A stretch of DNA of 64,000 nt. Source: Isoetes taiwanensis. Lineage: Eukaryota > Streptophyta > Lycopodiopsida > Isoetales > Isoetaceae. The notes beneath the pieces were generated by a model. It was not told the DNA's origin, made no database searches, and saw nothing but the letters and a program-made list of their open reading frames with translations. This document shows positions 43,592 through 55,242 of the stretch, in pieces. The translations under genes and the position numbers were made by a program. Every line of letters starts with the position of its first letter. Position 1 is the first letter of the stretch. The stretch spans positions 1,196,280 through 1,260,279 of the forward strand of contig JAJEKV010000046.1 of NCBI GenBank assembly GCA_021234155.1, in the 5' to 3' direction.

Positions 43592-46125
43592 ATGGCAGGG
43601 GGCGAATCTGTAAAGCTACAGGCCGGAACTTTGGAGGTCACCCCAACATGGGCTGTCTCTGCAGTTTGCACCATATTTGTTCTGGTTTCATTTATTTTGG
43701 AAAGATTGCTCCATCATTTGGGCAAAGTAATTTCTGTCGCATATATATCTTTACTTCTCGTTGTATGCTCTGCAGTTATCTAATTTATTATTCTTCACAG
43801 TGGCTTTCCAGAAACAATCAGCCTGCCCTATTCAAGGCACTTCAAAAAATGAAGGAAGGTGAGGTCCCATTACGCTGTTCTGTAAGAATGTTAAATATAC
43901 AAAGAGAATGTCTTTTTATACTATTCTAGACTGATGCTGTTTCTGGAATTGGCAAAACCAGATTGTCTAAGCTTTAAAATGTGTCTCCTCTTGCTTTATG
44001 CATATCCGTTTTGTGCAGAGTTGATGCTGGTTGGCTTTATGTCTCTACTCATTGCTGTCTTCCAGCAACTTATAGCAGACATCTGCATGCCACCAAAGTA
44101 TCTGAATCACATGCTTCCATGCAAGCTTACTGAAGAACAGCTTAAGGAGCTAAAACCTTCGCAATCTGAGGCCAATTCCACACACAATCTGAGAAGAAAT
44201 CTGGCAGCAGCAGTTGAAAGCAAATGTTTCAGCAAGGTGCTTGACAATTCTATCTCTTTTTTTGAAGAGCAGAACTGACAAATATTTAATTCAGGGAAAA
44301 GTTCCTTTTATGTCTCTAGAGGGCATTCATCAACTACACATCTTTTTGTTTGCATTGGCAATAGTACATGTAGTTTACAGTTGTCTAACTATGGTCGTTG
44401 GAAGATGGAAGGTGAGCATACATGACCAAGATCTTTTTCTTTTATTTTGTTAAGGACACTAGCATGTCTAGCACGTTACTTATATTATATAGCATTTTTG
44501 GTGCAGCTACATGCTTGGAAAGCCTGGGAAGCCACAGCCCACACATTAGATTATGAACCTATGAAAGGTAAGCATGCTCAACTGATCCTTTGGGAAACCT
44601 GGATTGCCTGACAGTCCTTTTTTGGCATTAGTTATGTCAAGATCCCTAAACCTAAAGCGACAGAGTACCTTTGTTCGAGCTCATGCGCAACCTAAATGGT
44701 CAACTGGTCTATCTGTGTGGATGGTAAGCAAATATTACTAGCTGTTGGTTGAGGAAGAAGCTGCAGCAAGGATGAGACCTTTGTACATTGTACAGGTGTG
44801 CTTCTTTCATCAATTTGGAAGATCTGTAACAGAAAGTGACTATCTAACCCTTCGGCATGGCTTTCTCATGGTGAGTTTATATCGTTGAGATTGCACAATT
44901 TAGCTAGGGGAAACATCTGAAAAACGCCTCTTTGACAGAAACACAATATCAATAAAAGCTTTGATTTTCACGCTTACATGTTGCGTGCTCTTGAAGATGA
45001 TTTCAAGAAGGTGGTTGGTATTAGGTATGCAACAGATAGCCCTGAAATCCTTTTTAAATTATTCGGTTTCAATACTCCTACTGAAACGCTTCTATTATCA
45101 CAGTGCTTATATGTGGGTCTTTGTCCTGCTATTTCTTCTGTCCAATGTACATGGTAATGTTTTTTCATCGATGGTTTCCTAACTTCAATGTTCATCACTC
45201 TGTCCATTCTGATACTCTAATCTGTTGACTGCAGGTTTGTTTAGTTATTTCTGGATATCTTTCATACCCCTCTTGGTAAGGACTATATGCAATAAAAGCT
45301 AACTCTTGCTGTTCTAACATCAATTTTATTCTATATTATTCCGCTTGCAGATCATTCTTATCATTGGAACTAAGCTGCAACATATTATCGTTACTTTGGC
45401 GGTGGAAATTGCCCAACAAGAAGAAACTAGAATGTTTAATGCGGCAGTAAAGCCAAGAGATGAGCTGTTCTGGTTCAGTAAGCCTAAGCTTATACTTACA
45501 CTTATACACTTTGCTCTCTTCCAGGTAAAGGAACAAACCTTGTCCAATGGACAACAGAAATTCTTCTTTGTTGTTATTCTTGACTGATTAAATGTTTCTT
45601 GTTTTCACAGAATGCACTTGAATTAGCCCTTTTTTTCTGGATATGGGTAAGAGAAATAGTGAACTCATATGTTGTCTTAGTATCCCCTAGATCAAATTTC
45701 ATTCTGTCATGCAGGCGACATTTGGCTTTAATTCCTGCTTCATGGAAAGCCTTGGATTTGTCATTGTTCGACTAGTCATTGGGTAAACTTAAGTTTTCAA
45801 TATTCAAATTGGAGTAAGGGCTTTCTAAGATATCAACTGATATGGTATTTCCTATCAGGGTAGTAGTTTTTATTCTATGCAGCTATACTACATTACCTCT
45901 ATATGCATTGGTTACACAGGTACAATATTTCTCAAAATGCAGTCTAAGGAATCTCTATATTAACATTTGGTATATCAGATGGGTTCGCGTTACAAAGCAG
46001 CTATATTTGGTGAAGATGTGAAAGAAGCATTGACTGGCTGGCGTGAAAAAGCCAAGAAACGAGCAAGCGTACATGGTGGTTCTACTCACAAGACTGTAGA
46101 AACTGAAATGCAAGATGCCCAGTAG
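43592..46125 (+). CDS. MLO: MLO-like seven-transmembrane protein, 15 exons
   Basis: Exons: 43592-43726, 43801-43858, 44019-44236, 44295-44411, 44507-44567, 44632-44723, 44796-44870, 44939-45024, 45104-45153, 45235-45275, 45351-45524, 45611-45646, 45715-45782, 45859-45919, 45979-46125. All introns are GT-AG, all phases agree, and the product is 472 residues with no internal stop. Family landmarks in order: TPTWAVSAVC and the first membrane helix; ELMLVGFMSLLIAVFQ; VPFMSLEGIHQLHIFLF; VCFFHQFGRSV; AYMWVFVLLFLLSNVHG; GTKLQHIIVTLAVEI; DELFWFSKPKLIL; NALELALFFW; SYTTLPLYALVTQMGS. The tail has the amphipathic calmodulin-binding helix (ALTGWREKAKKR). MLO proteins are plasma-membrane calcium-linked proteins with roles in powdery mildew susceptibility, pollen tube and root responses; which role applies here is unknown. 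Length is slightly under the usual ~500. The tail after the helix is short. Exon 6 must use the AG at 44,631; the next AG gives a stop. Confidence 0.95.
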
Positions 46126-47479
46126 GCATAGCGACTCGAGTTGTGCCTTAAACCGCAATACAAATATACAAAATATCAAAAATGTATGAAAACGTCTAGC
46201 AAACAATGGTTGCAAACTGTTAGAACGTATAGAACGTTTAATATTTATATACGAGCGCAATCTTTGTCCTTTGCCATTATTGGCTCAAGGAGCTAAAAGG
46301 GCTTTTGCCTTTTAGCCCTCGTTGTATATAAGAGCATGTTCTTTTCATGAATTGATTATTATCTTTGGGATTATCTTGTGTTCTCTCTTTTTCTCTGTCT
46401 TGCTGCGCCTCTCTCTTTCCTCGCATGTTATAATTTTAACAAGGTAAAGAGCCAAATTCGAGTTCGTAGATATGCAAGAATTGACAAAAAACTTTTGCCC
46501 AACAAAAAACTTCGGAGGAGCTTCAGATGAAAGGTACATCGGACTATCTTCTTTCCATATTGCCCAAAATCTTGAGAGGAAATTTGAAATAGAAAGGTAA
46601 TACGAAGATAACAACATCGAACTGCCTTCTTTCCATATTGCACACATCCTAAGAGGAAATTCGAAGTATAAAGTTATGCTTGAGTGGGAATTTAATTTTA
46701 TGATGATGCAAAAGCAAAAGTAGAAAGTCGTAGCTATAGAGCAAAAAAAATAGGTCAATTTTAGAAGGCGACAATCCTCTTAATATACTGGATTTGTGCG
46801 ATTCAAAGCTTTTGTAGAAAGAACTCAGAGTCTAGTTTAAGTGGCAAAAAAATTAGTAAAAAATGGTAAGTACTTTTTGAGTTATCGAAAATTTATTAAT
46901 CAACCCTGTTTTCAGTCTGTACGAGAAAGTTGTGTTGATGATAAGCTATATCCTCTTGACGCATGATAAGAAACTTATATTTTTCAAAAAATTTTACATA
47001 TATTATTAAACGTAGACGTGATTTGTTAGTTTGTTGTTTGTTTATTTTTGCAAGCACTAAAAGATTAATGAAGATCATTCGTACTAAAGCACTAAGTTTG
47101 TCATTTACTTATTCTTGAAAAGCGCTACAAGATTAATAGTGTAATTCATGCTTATAAAAAGTTAAAAACGCCTCATCATATAGGTTGTATATTATGCATA
47201 ATAAAGAAATTATTATCTTTTCCATGACCACGAAAGTATAGGTTTTATATGCATTTATTATCTTTTGAAAGCAATGGAGCGATCTATACTCATACAAGTC
47301 CCTTATTATTTAAGGAATGTTTATTATGTGATTGCATAGTCCTCATAGTCCAAAATGCATCCTACTATATTACATCAGTGAACATTTTGTCGGATTTATA
47401 TTCATTAGGATATAAATAACAATTGTATCTATTTTAGGGAATGTATTAGCTGAGTATATGTGCGAATAAATGAACAAAT
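46126..47479. other. MLO 3' flank and AT-rich intergenic DNA
   Basis: No coding sequence is recognised. Short minus-strand frames (46,758-46,345 among them) are low in complexity and share repeated phrases (GAAGATA..., TCTTTCCATATTGCCCA/TCTTTCCATATTGCACA at 46,549 and 46,629). An 80-bp diverged tandem repeat may lie at 46,530-46,670. Confidence 0.45.
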
Positions 47480-47980
47480 ATATTTTTTTTTTTGAAGGAC
47501 GCGAGGCTCTTTTTATTGACAAGAACAAAGGCACAATACACAATGCACAGACAGGAATAAAACCCTAGTGGATAGGCTGACCCAACTAGGCAAAAACACC
47601 CGTCTATGCATAAGAAGAACACCGTAAATACGTCTGCCAAATTATCTCTTTTTTATCATCAGCTAGAGATGAGCAACAATAAGCTTTAGTGATCTTCTGC
47701 TGAGCACAACGGAGAAGCTGATGATCAGAGATGTGTGCACCTTGAAAAATACACAAATGTCGCCTCTGCCAGATAGACCAAAAAATCCAACTAGAAGCAA
47801 GATGAAATGCCCGCTTACGCAAGTTAGGCCAAACAGGGGGATAAAGTGCAAGTAGGATCTCCTGGCTAGTAAGAGAGACACTGAAAAGAGTGAACAGCCA
47901 CTCCCAAGCAAGCCGTAGATGATCGCACAAGAAGAAGCAAATGCCAAAGTCCATTCCAAATTGAGAGTCAAACACAATGT
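47480..47980 (-). mobile_element. family B LINE 3' end, strongly 5'-truncated
   Basis: The left edge is a T run followed by GAAGGACGCGAGGCTCTTTT, the same 3' end as the copy at 12,667. The minus frame 47,975-47,604 reads RLAWEWLFTLFSVSLTSQEI then LLALYPPVWPNLRKRAFHL and FWSIWQRRHLCIFQGAH, paralleling AWSWLLTLFDASRSSQQILL in the copy at 13.1 kb. It covers the end of the zinc-binding region and the 3' UTR, about 500 bp. Confidence 0.85.
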
Positions 47981-48391
47981 TAAAGGCATATGTAGGGACT
48001 GTATTAATGCGAATTTATGTGTATTAAGGAATGCACATAGTTGACCGCATGCAAAATTAACTCCAAAAATCGAATTAAACTCCAACTTAAAAATGAAACT
48101 AAAAGACCAAAATGTCTAGATGCAATTGATTTGATACAAATCTTAACATCCCTTGGATATTTCCTTAGCCCTTAAGGCCTTGCATGATTCAATTCTATAT
48201 CGTTTTGGAAAATGGAAGTTTTGGGTAGGGGGAGATCAATATTTTCATTGGAATGACCCTATGTAAACCCATGGAAGGGCACAATTAATACCACTTTATG
48301 ATGAATAACATACATGCATTTCAAATGCATTTGCATCATTCGCATGTTAAGAAGGCACACCAAATATTATATGCCAATACCCTGTTCTACA

Positions 48392-48490
48392 CTATGAGAG
48401 GCTGACACCCAGCATTTCTATAGAAGTAAGTTTTCTTTAACACTATGAAAGGCTGACATCCAGCATTTCTATAAAAGTAATTTTTCTTAA
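48392..48490. repeat. tandem duplication, ~50-bp unit
   Basis: ACACTATGAGAGGCTGACAC..CAGCATTTCTATAGAAGTAAG is repeated as ACACTATGAAAGGCTGACAT..CAGCATTTCTATAAAAGTAA. Two copies. Confidence 0.85.
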
Positions 48491-49769
48491 GAAATAGACA
48501 GGAACGAATGAAGTAATATCTAACGTCCAGAACCCATTTTCAATAGCATGGAAAGATACATAGGGGTAGCATCATAGAAATATCTGTAAATGAAGCAGCG
48601 TAGACCACAAACGAAATCATGCATTTCTAGATTAGACTTTTTCCCTGATCATGCAAGAAGACCTAGTATGAAGAGACAATGCACAGACTGCTACCCAACA
48701 GAGGCTGAAAGGTTTTTTTGTCCCAAATGTGTATCCTCTGTGAACCCAAGAAAACGTTCTTCTTGCTGCATCCATGCTATGAAAAAAATAAAATAAAATA
48801 TAGATACCTCCGTTGCCACCTCATTATGCCATTTATTACTCCTTTTCTTAACTGATGCTAGGATGAAATGCCCCTTTCTAGAAAAGAACAAGATCACATG
48901 CCCTTCCTTGCACCTTCTTAGTCACATTCGATGGCCAGGATTTTTCCTTTTCCTTCAATCGAATGGCTTAGAATCATGGTGCATGCCCCTATCTCCTGAT
49001 CGAACCATCTGTATATATTAAATCCTTGCTGGTTGGAAGGCAACATCGGTTTAAAGGAAAACAGAGCTTTGACATATGTGAACTTGATGTCTCAGTTTTT
49101 GGGTAAAAATCTAGTTCATGGTTTGAGGTTTACTATATAATATAGGAAATATATTGCGGCCATAGTTACGGAAAACGAAAACGAAAGTAAAACAACGAGT
49201 CGTTTTTTGAAAACGGAAAACGAAAACGGCAATAAAATGGCAAAGTATACAAAACAAGATCATTTTACTAGAAAATGCTATTAATTTATTCAAAAGCAAT
49301 ATATAAATATATTAGAGAACAACATTAAATTATGAATTATGGGAGACAAGCATGGATACAAACTTAGTGCATACAATACAAACATGGAATTTGGAATTAA
49401 GCATAGAATTGACATGATAGGTAAAATCATTCAATAAATAAACGTGTAACATCATTTGGTTCAAAAATCAGACAAAATAGTATGAATGGTCAAAGTTATG
49501 TATGAATGAATCATGCAAAATAGTATGTACTACGTATGAACCAGTCAAAGTTCCCTCTATCTATATACCCTAATATTGAATGTTAAATCAGGCTTTTTGC
49601 CAATCTTTTCATCTTTGCCAAAATGGATATGGCATTGATTTAGCGATAACAGTATAAAATGGGAGACAAATGGGAGCACTTGCGGTCATTCAGCAAGCTA
49701 GGTAACAGAAAGTTTGAAAGTTTAGAACAGAGAAAATAGCAGAGTTTGATTGGAAGCTTCTAGAATTGA

Positions 49770-50006
49770 ATGCCGAAATTTCAGTTTAGAGCAGAGAAAA
49801 TAGCAAAGTTTAGAGCTTCCGGAATAGCAAAGTTTAAAGCTTTCAGGAGTTTACATCAGATTATTTCTGGATCCATTGTTTTAGAAAAAGCATCCCGAGA
49901 AGTTTCGATACTGAATACTGATGAACATGTCGAAAAATGGAGGTTTGCCATCGCCAAAGAAAAAATAAAGACAAGACACGCATTTGTTCAGAAAACTCGA
50001 GACTGA
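49770..50006 (+). CDS. 78-codon open frame, unrecognised
   Basis: Starts MPKFQFRAEKIAKFRAS and contains an internal repeat (AEKIAKFRAS, GIAKFKAFRS) that comes from a short DNA duplication (AGAGAAAATAGCA and AATAGCAAAGTTTA words, which also occur upstream of the ATG at 49,725-49,745). The second half (VEKWRFAIAKEKIKTRHAF) is basic and helical. No family is recognised and no splice partner was found. It may be chance in a repetitive stretch. Confidence 0.2.
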   Translation: MPKFQFRAEKIAKFRASGIAKFKAFRSLHQIISGSIVLEKASREVSILNTDEHVEKWRFAIAKEKIKTRHAFVQKTRD

Positions 50007-50605
50007 TTGTGAATAGGCCGAACTGGAAATATACCTTTTAGGCTATAATTGAATTGCTAAATTGGGAGAATCATTGTTTGAAAGCGCAACCTTAACTGCA
50101 GCGGGTATTTCTCTTTCTCTGCCTCCCCAATGTTTAAGTAAGTGCGTCGACAAAGAGGTATGTCCATATGCAGTCATCAAGAATATGTCTCTTTTTGTTG
50201 GTCTGATTTATTTTAATTTGAGGCTAATAAGCATATAAATCTGGAATTTTTACAACATTTGTATCTCATATCCTGTATTGGATTCGAATATCAAAATCTA
50301 AAATCCTCAAATGCATAGCACAATATGACTAATAATCTTCGTCCAGTTCCGCACTATATAACAAATGGCTTAATGCTCTAAGCTATAATTTTGTAAGCCG
50401 TTTACAAATATGCAACCTCATAAATGATACAACGTACAAGCACATGGAGCCCACTGAAGTAATGTAAATAATATATTACTAATGTTATATGATATGTTCG
50501 GACCCATTTGATTTTTTGCATGCAAGTCTATTGATATGAATAAAATAAAATAAAGAAACTTTTTTTTTGGAACAATGTCTAGGGCGCAAAGTTTTTAGGA
50601 CGGCG

Positions 50606-50716
50606 ATGGCGGTCGCCGTAATGCCTCTTATTCCCATTCCCATTCGAAGTTCATCTTCTTCGAAACCTCATACAAACAATGCATGCTGCTGCCTTTATAC
50701 TCAGCCATGGCTGCTT
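50606..50716 (+). CDS. possible first exon with transit-peptide character
   Basis: ATG at 50,606 reads MAVAVMPLIPIPIRSSSSS then KPHTNNACCCLYTQPWLL, up to a possible donor (CTT-GTATAAGG at 50,717) or a stop four bases on. The Met-Ala start, Ser run, Arg/Lys and lack of acidic residues are what plastid transit peptides look like. Downstream open frames (50,901-51,182) are not obviously its continuation. It is shorter than the usual length cut-off for open frames. Confidence 0.25.
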
Positions 50717-50899
50717 GTATAAGGCCAGTTCTTATCTTCAGTGTGGATTTGTTATGTTAAGGTGTTTTGCCTGCTGCTCTCAAATTCTCTCCTTCTTGTA
50801 TCAAATGACGAGATATGGCTTTGTCTTTGATCAACATCCAGTGATCCATAGTAGATAGGCTAGAGCTAGCGGCTAGTAGGGCTTTTCAGATTTTTGGTG

Positions 50900-52080
50900 C
50901 TTGCATGCCCGTGATTGCGAAGCAGATGTGTCGTATAGTTGCCGAGGTCTCATTCATATGGCTAATGCTAGTGGTTTTATGAGTCTTTCAGTTTGGATAG
51001 TTCATATATCTCTGCTTCAGAAGCCTAAACGTGGATTCTTCTTCATTTGCACTGATTGCAAGCTGAAGATTGCATGGTTGCTCTCATTGCAAAGTTTAGT
51101 TGGATTTAGCTGTTTGGTTTATGATATGAAGCTCCAGGCTTTTGTATTGTCTATAATGGTATTGCTTGTGAGACAGTTATGAAGCCCTCCCTATCCCATC
51201 TTGGTGAGGCTTTAAAATAGAGAAAGGTAAATATGCATGAATCACCATAGTGATGCTAGAGTTTTGCAATGGGGTTTCTTGGGCAGGAGACCAAGGAGGC
51301 CTAACTGTTGTATCCGAGCACAATGTGGTTTCGACTTATGCTTTAGGTAATAAGCAAGAGATTGGCCTATGGACCACTCCATTTGGAGGCGGCCTTATAA
51401 AGACTTTATACTGTTTGGAAGATGAGTGACTACTCCATAGTACATTTTGGAAATGGGATGCAGAAGCCCTTTAGTACTGTAGTATGGACACCTCTGGCCA
51501 AGTTAAAGAGTGGGAAGATATTTGTTTTCCTTTTGCTTAACTAGGGTATCTTTCGGAGGGGAGCTTCAAGTAGTTCTTGCGTCAATGATCAATGCTATGT
51601 AGATAATGGCGTGAAAGCATGTAACTGGAATTTGTTCTAAGTCTGGGTTCGCTACTGTGCCATTTGGGCCATTCTGTAATAAGGTCTTTGGACCACTTTT
51701 TATTAATACAAAATCGTAAATTTTGTACCCTCAAAAAAATATAAAGAAATTTATGAACGAATGGCCATGAGACGATGTAGAGCATGGGCAAGAAGCCCAA
51801 ACAACACAATGGAGGTCAGAGGGCATGAAGACTCAGAGATCAAATAAAATCAACTAATATAATATTGTGCTATTTAGATTATTTGGATATATCCAATCCA
51901 AGGGTTAGAAAGAAGAGGTTGGAAGTTTATATATTGGACTACATTCTTTTTAGCCTAGGTATATATTCTCTAGTTGTTGTCTTAGTATTAAACACTCTGG
52001 TGAATTAACTCTTCTAAATTTTTTGTATATGATTGACCAACATTCATATACACCCATAAATGTTGTTTATACTTAGGCAT
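50900..52080. other. no recognised gene
   Basis: A 93-codon frame at 50,901-51,182 is Cys- and hydrophobic-rich (FFFICTDCKLKIAWLLSLQ) but matches nothing I know. 51,660-51,740 (GGACCACTTTTTATTAATAC ... AAAAAAATA) has the feel of a LINE 3' end, but no coding remnant supports it. Confidence 0.4.
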
Positions 52081-52084
52081 AGAT

Positions 52085-53515
52085 AATAGAGTGAGGAGAC
52101 TGACTCGGATCACCAGCCACTTTTCCTCCAAGTGCATTGGCAGTCTGCATGGACCACATGTCATCCACCCCCCTGCTTACCTTAGCTGCGGCTGGATTAT
52201 GACCGCGGTGATTTATGCCCAGATGCTAGTACTTGACCTGGCAAAAATTCTGCAGCTCCCTACGCTACAGCAACAGACTGACCGGTTGGTCACAGTGCCT
52301 ATGACTACGGCGGAGAGATGCTTTGGTAGAAGCCACCCCGGAAGATTCGGGAACTACAACCTTCCCCCGTAACCAGTGGTTTGATGCTGAATGTAGAGAC
52401 TTCAAAGCGCTGGCCGACAGTCACCGACCGCCTGCGTGCCCAGCGCGTCGAGCGGTTACCATCTTTTGTGAAAGGAAAGAAAGCCAGATATATTGCAGAG
52501 CATCAGGGGGAAATCTATTACCTACTGAAGCGCCATCCCAAAACATTTTGGAGAAAGGTGCTGAGCAAGCCTTTGCAGCCTGCAGGAAATATCAGTCTGG
52601 ATCAACGAGTGCAATACTTCCACTAGCTCTATGATCCTCCTGGGATTCGGTTAGACGTACCCTTCCAAAGGGGCCCGTCCTTGGAAATCACAGAGCAGAT
52701 GTCACTCGGGGCCTGCAGCATCTCGTCAATAGCAAGGCGGCATACTGAGATGGCATGCAGACAGAGCTGCTCAAGTGGGCGGAACTACCCATAGTGCCCA
52801 TCCTGACCGCATTATTTAATAGGGCATTACAGGAAGGATTTCCCCAACAGTGGACCACTAGTAGAGTATTCCCCATCTACAAGGTAGGAGACCCACATAG
52901 CCCAGCCAACTACAGGACAACCACGGTCAGTTCACTCTTTGCAAAGCTAATGGCCAGCATCCTCAAACAGACTCACGATGTGGGTAAAGGAGGCAGAAGT
53001 GAGAGCGCTCACACAGACAAGATTCAGACCTTGACACTCCACTATTGACCACATATTCATGCTCTGGATCTTGCTTGAGGATAGCAGGAACCGCCGCCAG
53101 GATCTCTACTGCTGCTTTGTCGACTTTGCAAAGGCCTTTGACATTGTGCCTAGAGAAAAGTTGTGGGAAAGACTCAGATAGTTGGGAGCCCCTGAAGACT
53201 TGCAAAATGTGGTATACAGGCTCTGTGAGACATGTTCCAGCTGACTAACACTGACAGGGTCCCCATGGATGCCCGCTCTCCTCAACATTGTTTGGCCTCT
53301 ACATTGAGCAATTAGAGGGGTGGCTTGCCTGCCATGGGGGTGACGGAGCTCAGCTTGTGCACCAGATCATTAGGCAGCTCATATAAGCAGATGATTTGAA
53401 CCTCCTAGCCCACACCCTTATGCCATGCAGCAGCACCTACATGCACTGGATAGCTTTTGTCGGGCCACTGAAATGATGGTCAATTTGGCCAAGACTAAGG
53501 TCTTGCTTGTCAGCA
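52085..53515 (+). mobile_element. family A LINE, endonuclease end to RT
   Basis: Plus strand. The linker after the endonuclease reads NQWFDAECRDFK then GKKARYIAEHQGEIYYLL and RHPKTFWRKVLSKPLQP. RT follows: MQTELLKWAELPIVPILTA, LFNRALQEGFPQQWTTSRV, YKVGDPHSPANYRTTTVSSL (fingers), then in a shifted frame CFVDFAKAFDIVPREKLW (motif A, catalytic Asp), GAPEDLQNVVYRLC, and near 53,385 LI-stop-ADDLNLLAHTL (motif C with the Tyr codon changed to a stop), MVNLAKTKVLLVS (motif D). The right edge is near 53,515, where a different coding fragment begins. It lacks the C-terminus and 3' tail, so either the tail is lost or this copy was cut by a rearrangement. Confidence 0.85.
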
Positions 53516-53530
53516 GATGGGCGTCCAGTG

Positions 53531-53856
53531 TTACCTATGGATGAGTTCGATCCTCATGCACATGTTATGAAAGGTATGTTTGTTTTAGTCCGACCTGGAG
53601 ATGATGAAACTCCAACGTGGTTGGGCTTTACAAAAGAAGATGCCATCCTGGATCCAGAGTCTACCAATTATGGTCACATTTATGTATCATGGTGGATGCC
53701 TGTTGGTCATGACTATGTAGGTTGCTTAACTAAACGTTGGCGACCCAATCCATCAGATCCATCAAGGTATGAGAAGTTAGATGTTATATATTATGCATGG
53801 GATGCAAATGGCAAAAGACCGAAGACTATTCAAATTCCAAAATACATTCTTCACAT
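53531..53856 (+). pseudogene. unrecognised coding fragment between LINE pieces
   Basis: An open plus frame reads MDEFDPHAHVMKGMFVLVRP then GDDETPTWLGFTKEDAIL, YGHIYVSWWMPVGHDYVG, LTKRWRPNPSDPSRYEKLD and VIYYAWDANGKRPKTIQIP. It has no LINE character and looks like a folded, Trp-rich domain (about 105 residues). The pattern resembles small barrel domains such as BAH or chromo-barrel types in general feel only. It stops abruptly at the microsatellite tail of the next LINE, which seems to have inserted into it. I do not recognise the family; it could be a host gene piece or part of another transposon. Confidence 0.5.
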
Positions 53857-53857
53857 G

Positions 53858-54930
53858 TGGGTGGGAGGGAGGGAGGGAGGGAGGGAAGGAAGGAAGGAAG
53901 GTATTTTTATCGTCCACGGAGACCAATCGGTCTATGGGACCCAATACAAAAGCACAGAAGGGTTTTCGAGGGAAAAACCGTGGTAGCAATCAGCCTGCTA
54001 ACAAACTGTTCCAATATACGAAATGCAAAAACACACAAATATATACACTCATGTACCGTACCCATAGTGCCTGATTAGCGAGCAGCCAGGCGGGGGCAAA
54101 GGTGGGCTCGCAGATCCAAGACCTCCGAATGTATATGCGACCCTAGAGCACGTCTTGACGGCGTGTTCATCAAAGAAATGTAGGGGCAAGTCCGGCCGCA
54201 CTAAGGGAACGATCCGGCCCGATGACGGATCCCTCTTTGGGCAACTCGAAAGTGAGACATCCTCAATGGCACCCGTTTGATAGCACTGACAGAGCCTGTC
54301 CTGGCGGGCTCCCCAATCCACCTGCCCGTCTCGATGCGGAGATGGTGGGCACCTGTGTGAATGGAGGCAATGAGTCTCCGGCTTTTCGGGGCGGCCGAAC
54401 GCAGTAGAGTGAAGGCCCCGCCCAATGCGGGTTGATGTGCTCCTTGTAATGGGCCGTTTTGACCTGCTCTAGAGCGCCGGGGTCCCAGAGCTTGCCAAGG
54501 AAGCAAGCGCCCGTATTCCTCAGCGGTGACGATGCGGCCTCTGGTCCACCGCACACATATCCGTCTCCCGCGTTCCCATCCGGGCTTAACTATCGATCTC
54601 TTACCCCGCCAACAGGCCAAGGCCTCGGGCCCATTGCCATTGCACAAGCCAGCCCATTACCCATATTAACCACTTTCGAAAATAGACGATGTGTCTATCA
54701 AGGGCGCCACCGGCGGCAAGAATCCGTTTCCTGCGGCGAGAATCCGATAGGGGACCGGGTTTCACCCCAAGTGCCCGTGCCAAAAATGCCTTCTGCACCT
54801 GCTCCAAGTCATTCCAGGTCGCCAAAGAGACGACCGGGCCCCAAACCTCGACCCCGTACAGAAGGACAGGCTCGACTAAGAGCTCTGCCTGGTGACTGTT
54901 ATTCTGCATGGCATATGGGGACATAGCATT
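53858..54930 (-). mobile_element. family A LINE 3' part
   Basis: The left edge is a compound tail, (GGGA)n then (GGAA)n on the plus strand (53,861-53,901), followed by TATTTTTATCGTCCACGGAG, as in the copy at 29.5 kb. On the minus strand 54,924-54,601 reads EPVLLYGVEVWGPVVSLATW then NDLEQVQKAFLARALGVKP, the C-terminal region after RT in many LINE clades, and 54,400-54,100 the final Cys/His-poor stretch. The 54.0-54.9 kb part aligns closely with 29.6-30.5 kb. It starts after the RT, so it is 5'-truncated. Confidence 0.88.
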
Positions 54931-55240
54931 AGCTAAAGGCTCTCAATCTCAGTCATGTTCTCGATAAATCATGTATGTAATTTCTCTTGCTATAATGGTA
55001 ATGCATCAATATCTATATTTAATTGCCATTTTTTATGTAATACTTCAACATTTTGCTATAATACTTGAGCATTTTGGAGAATTAATACTCAGGTTCGATA
55101 CATCAGATAATATTCATTATGCTTATACATCCTTACATCTTTAGTAGGTGCTTAATACACATCATTACATCTAATGCACACATTATTGATGGCATACATC
55201 TAATTTAGGTGCACATATTATTGATGGCATACAGTCAATG
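54931..55240. other. AT-rich spacer with TAATACTT words
   Basis: No gene. The word ATAATACTT.A.CATTTT appears near 55,040 and 55,060, and CATTATTGATGGCATACA near 55,180 and 55,215. These look like the edges of short tandem duplications. Confidence 0.4.
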
Positions 55241-55242
55241 AT

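Noticed and set aside
48590-48796. Open frame with CTDC and CPKC, like a zinc ribbon
   Set aside because: The surrounding residues do not fit a known ribbon, the frame overlaps a minus-strand frame of equal length, and no splice context exists.
51580-51740. Possible third L1-type LINE 3' end (TTTTTATTAATACAAAA)
   Set aside because: No RT, thumb or zinc-binding remnant could be read upstream on the plus strand.
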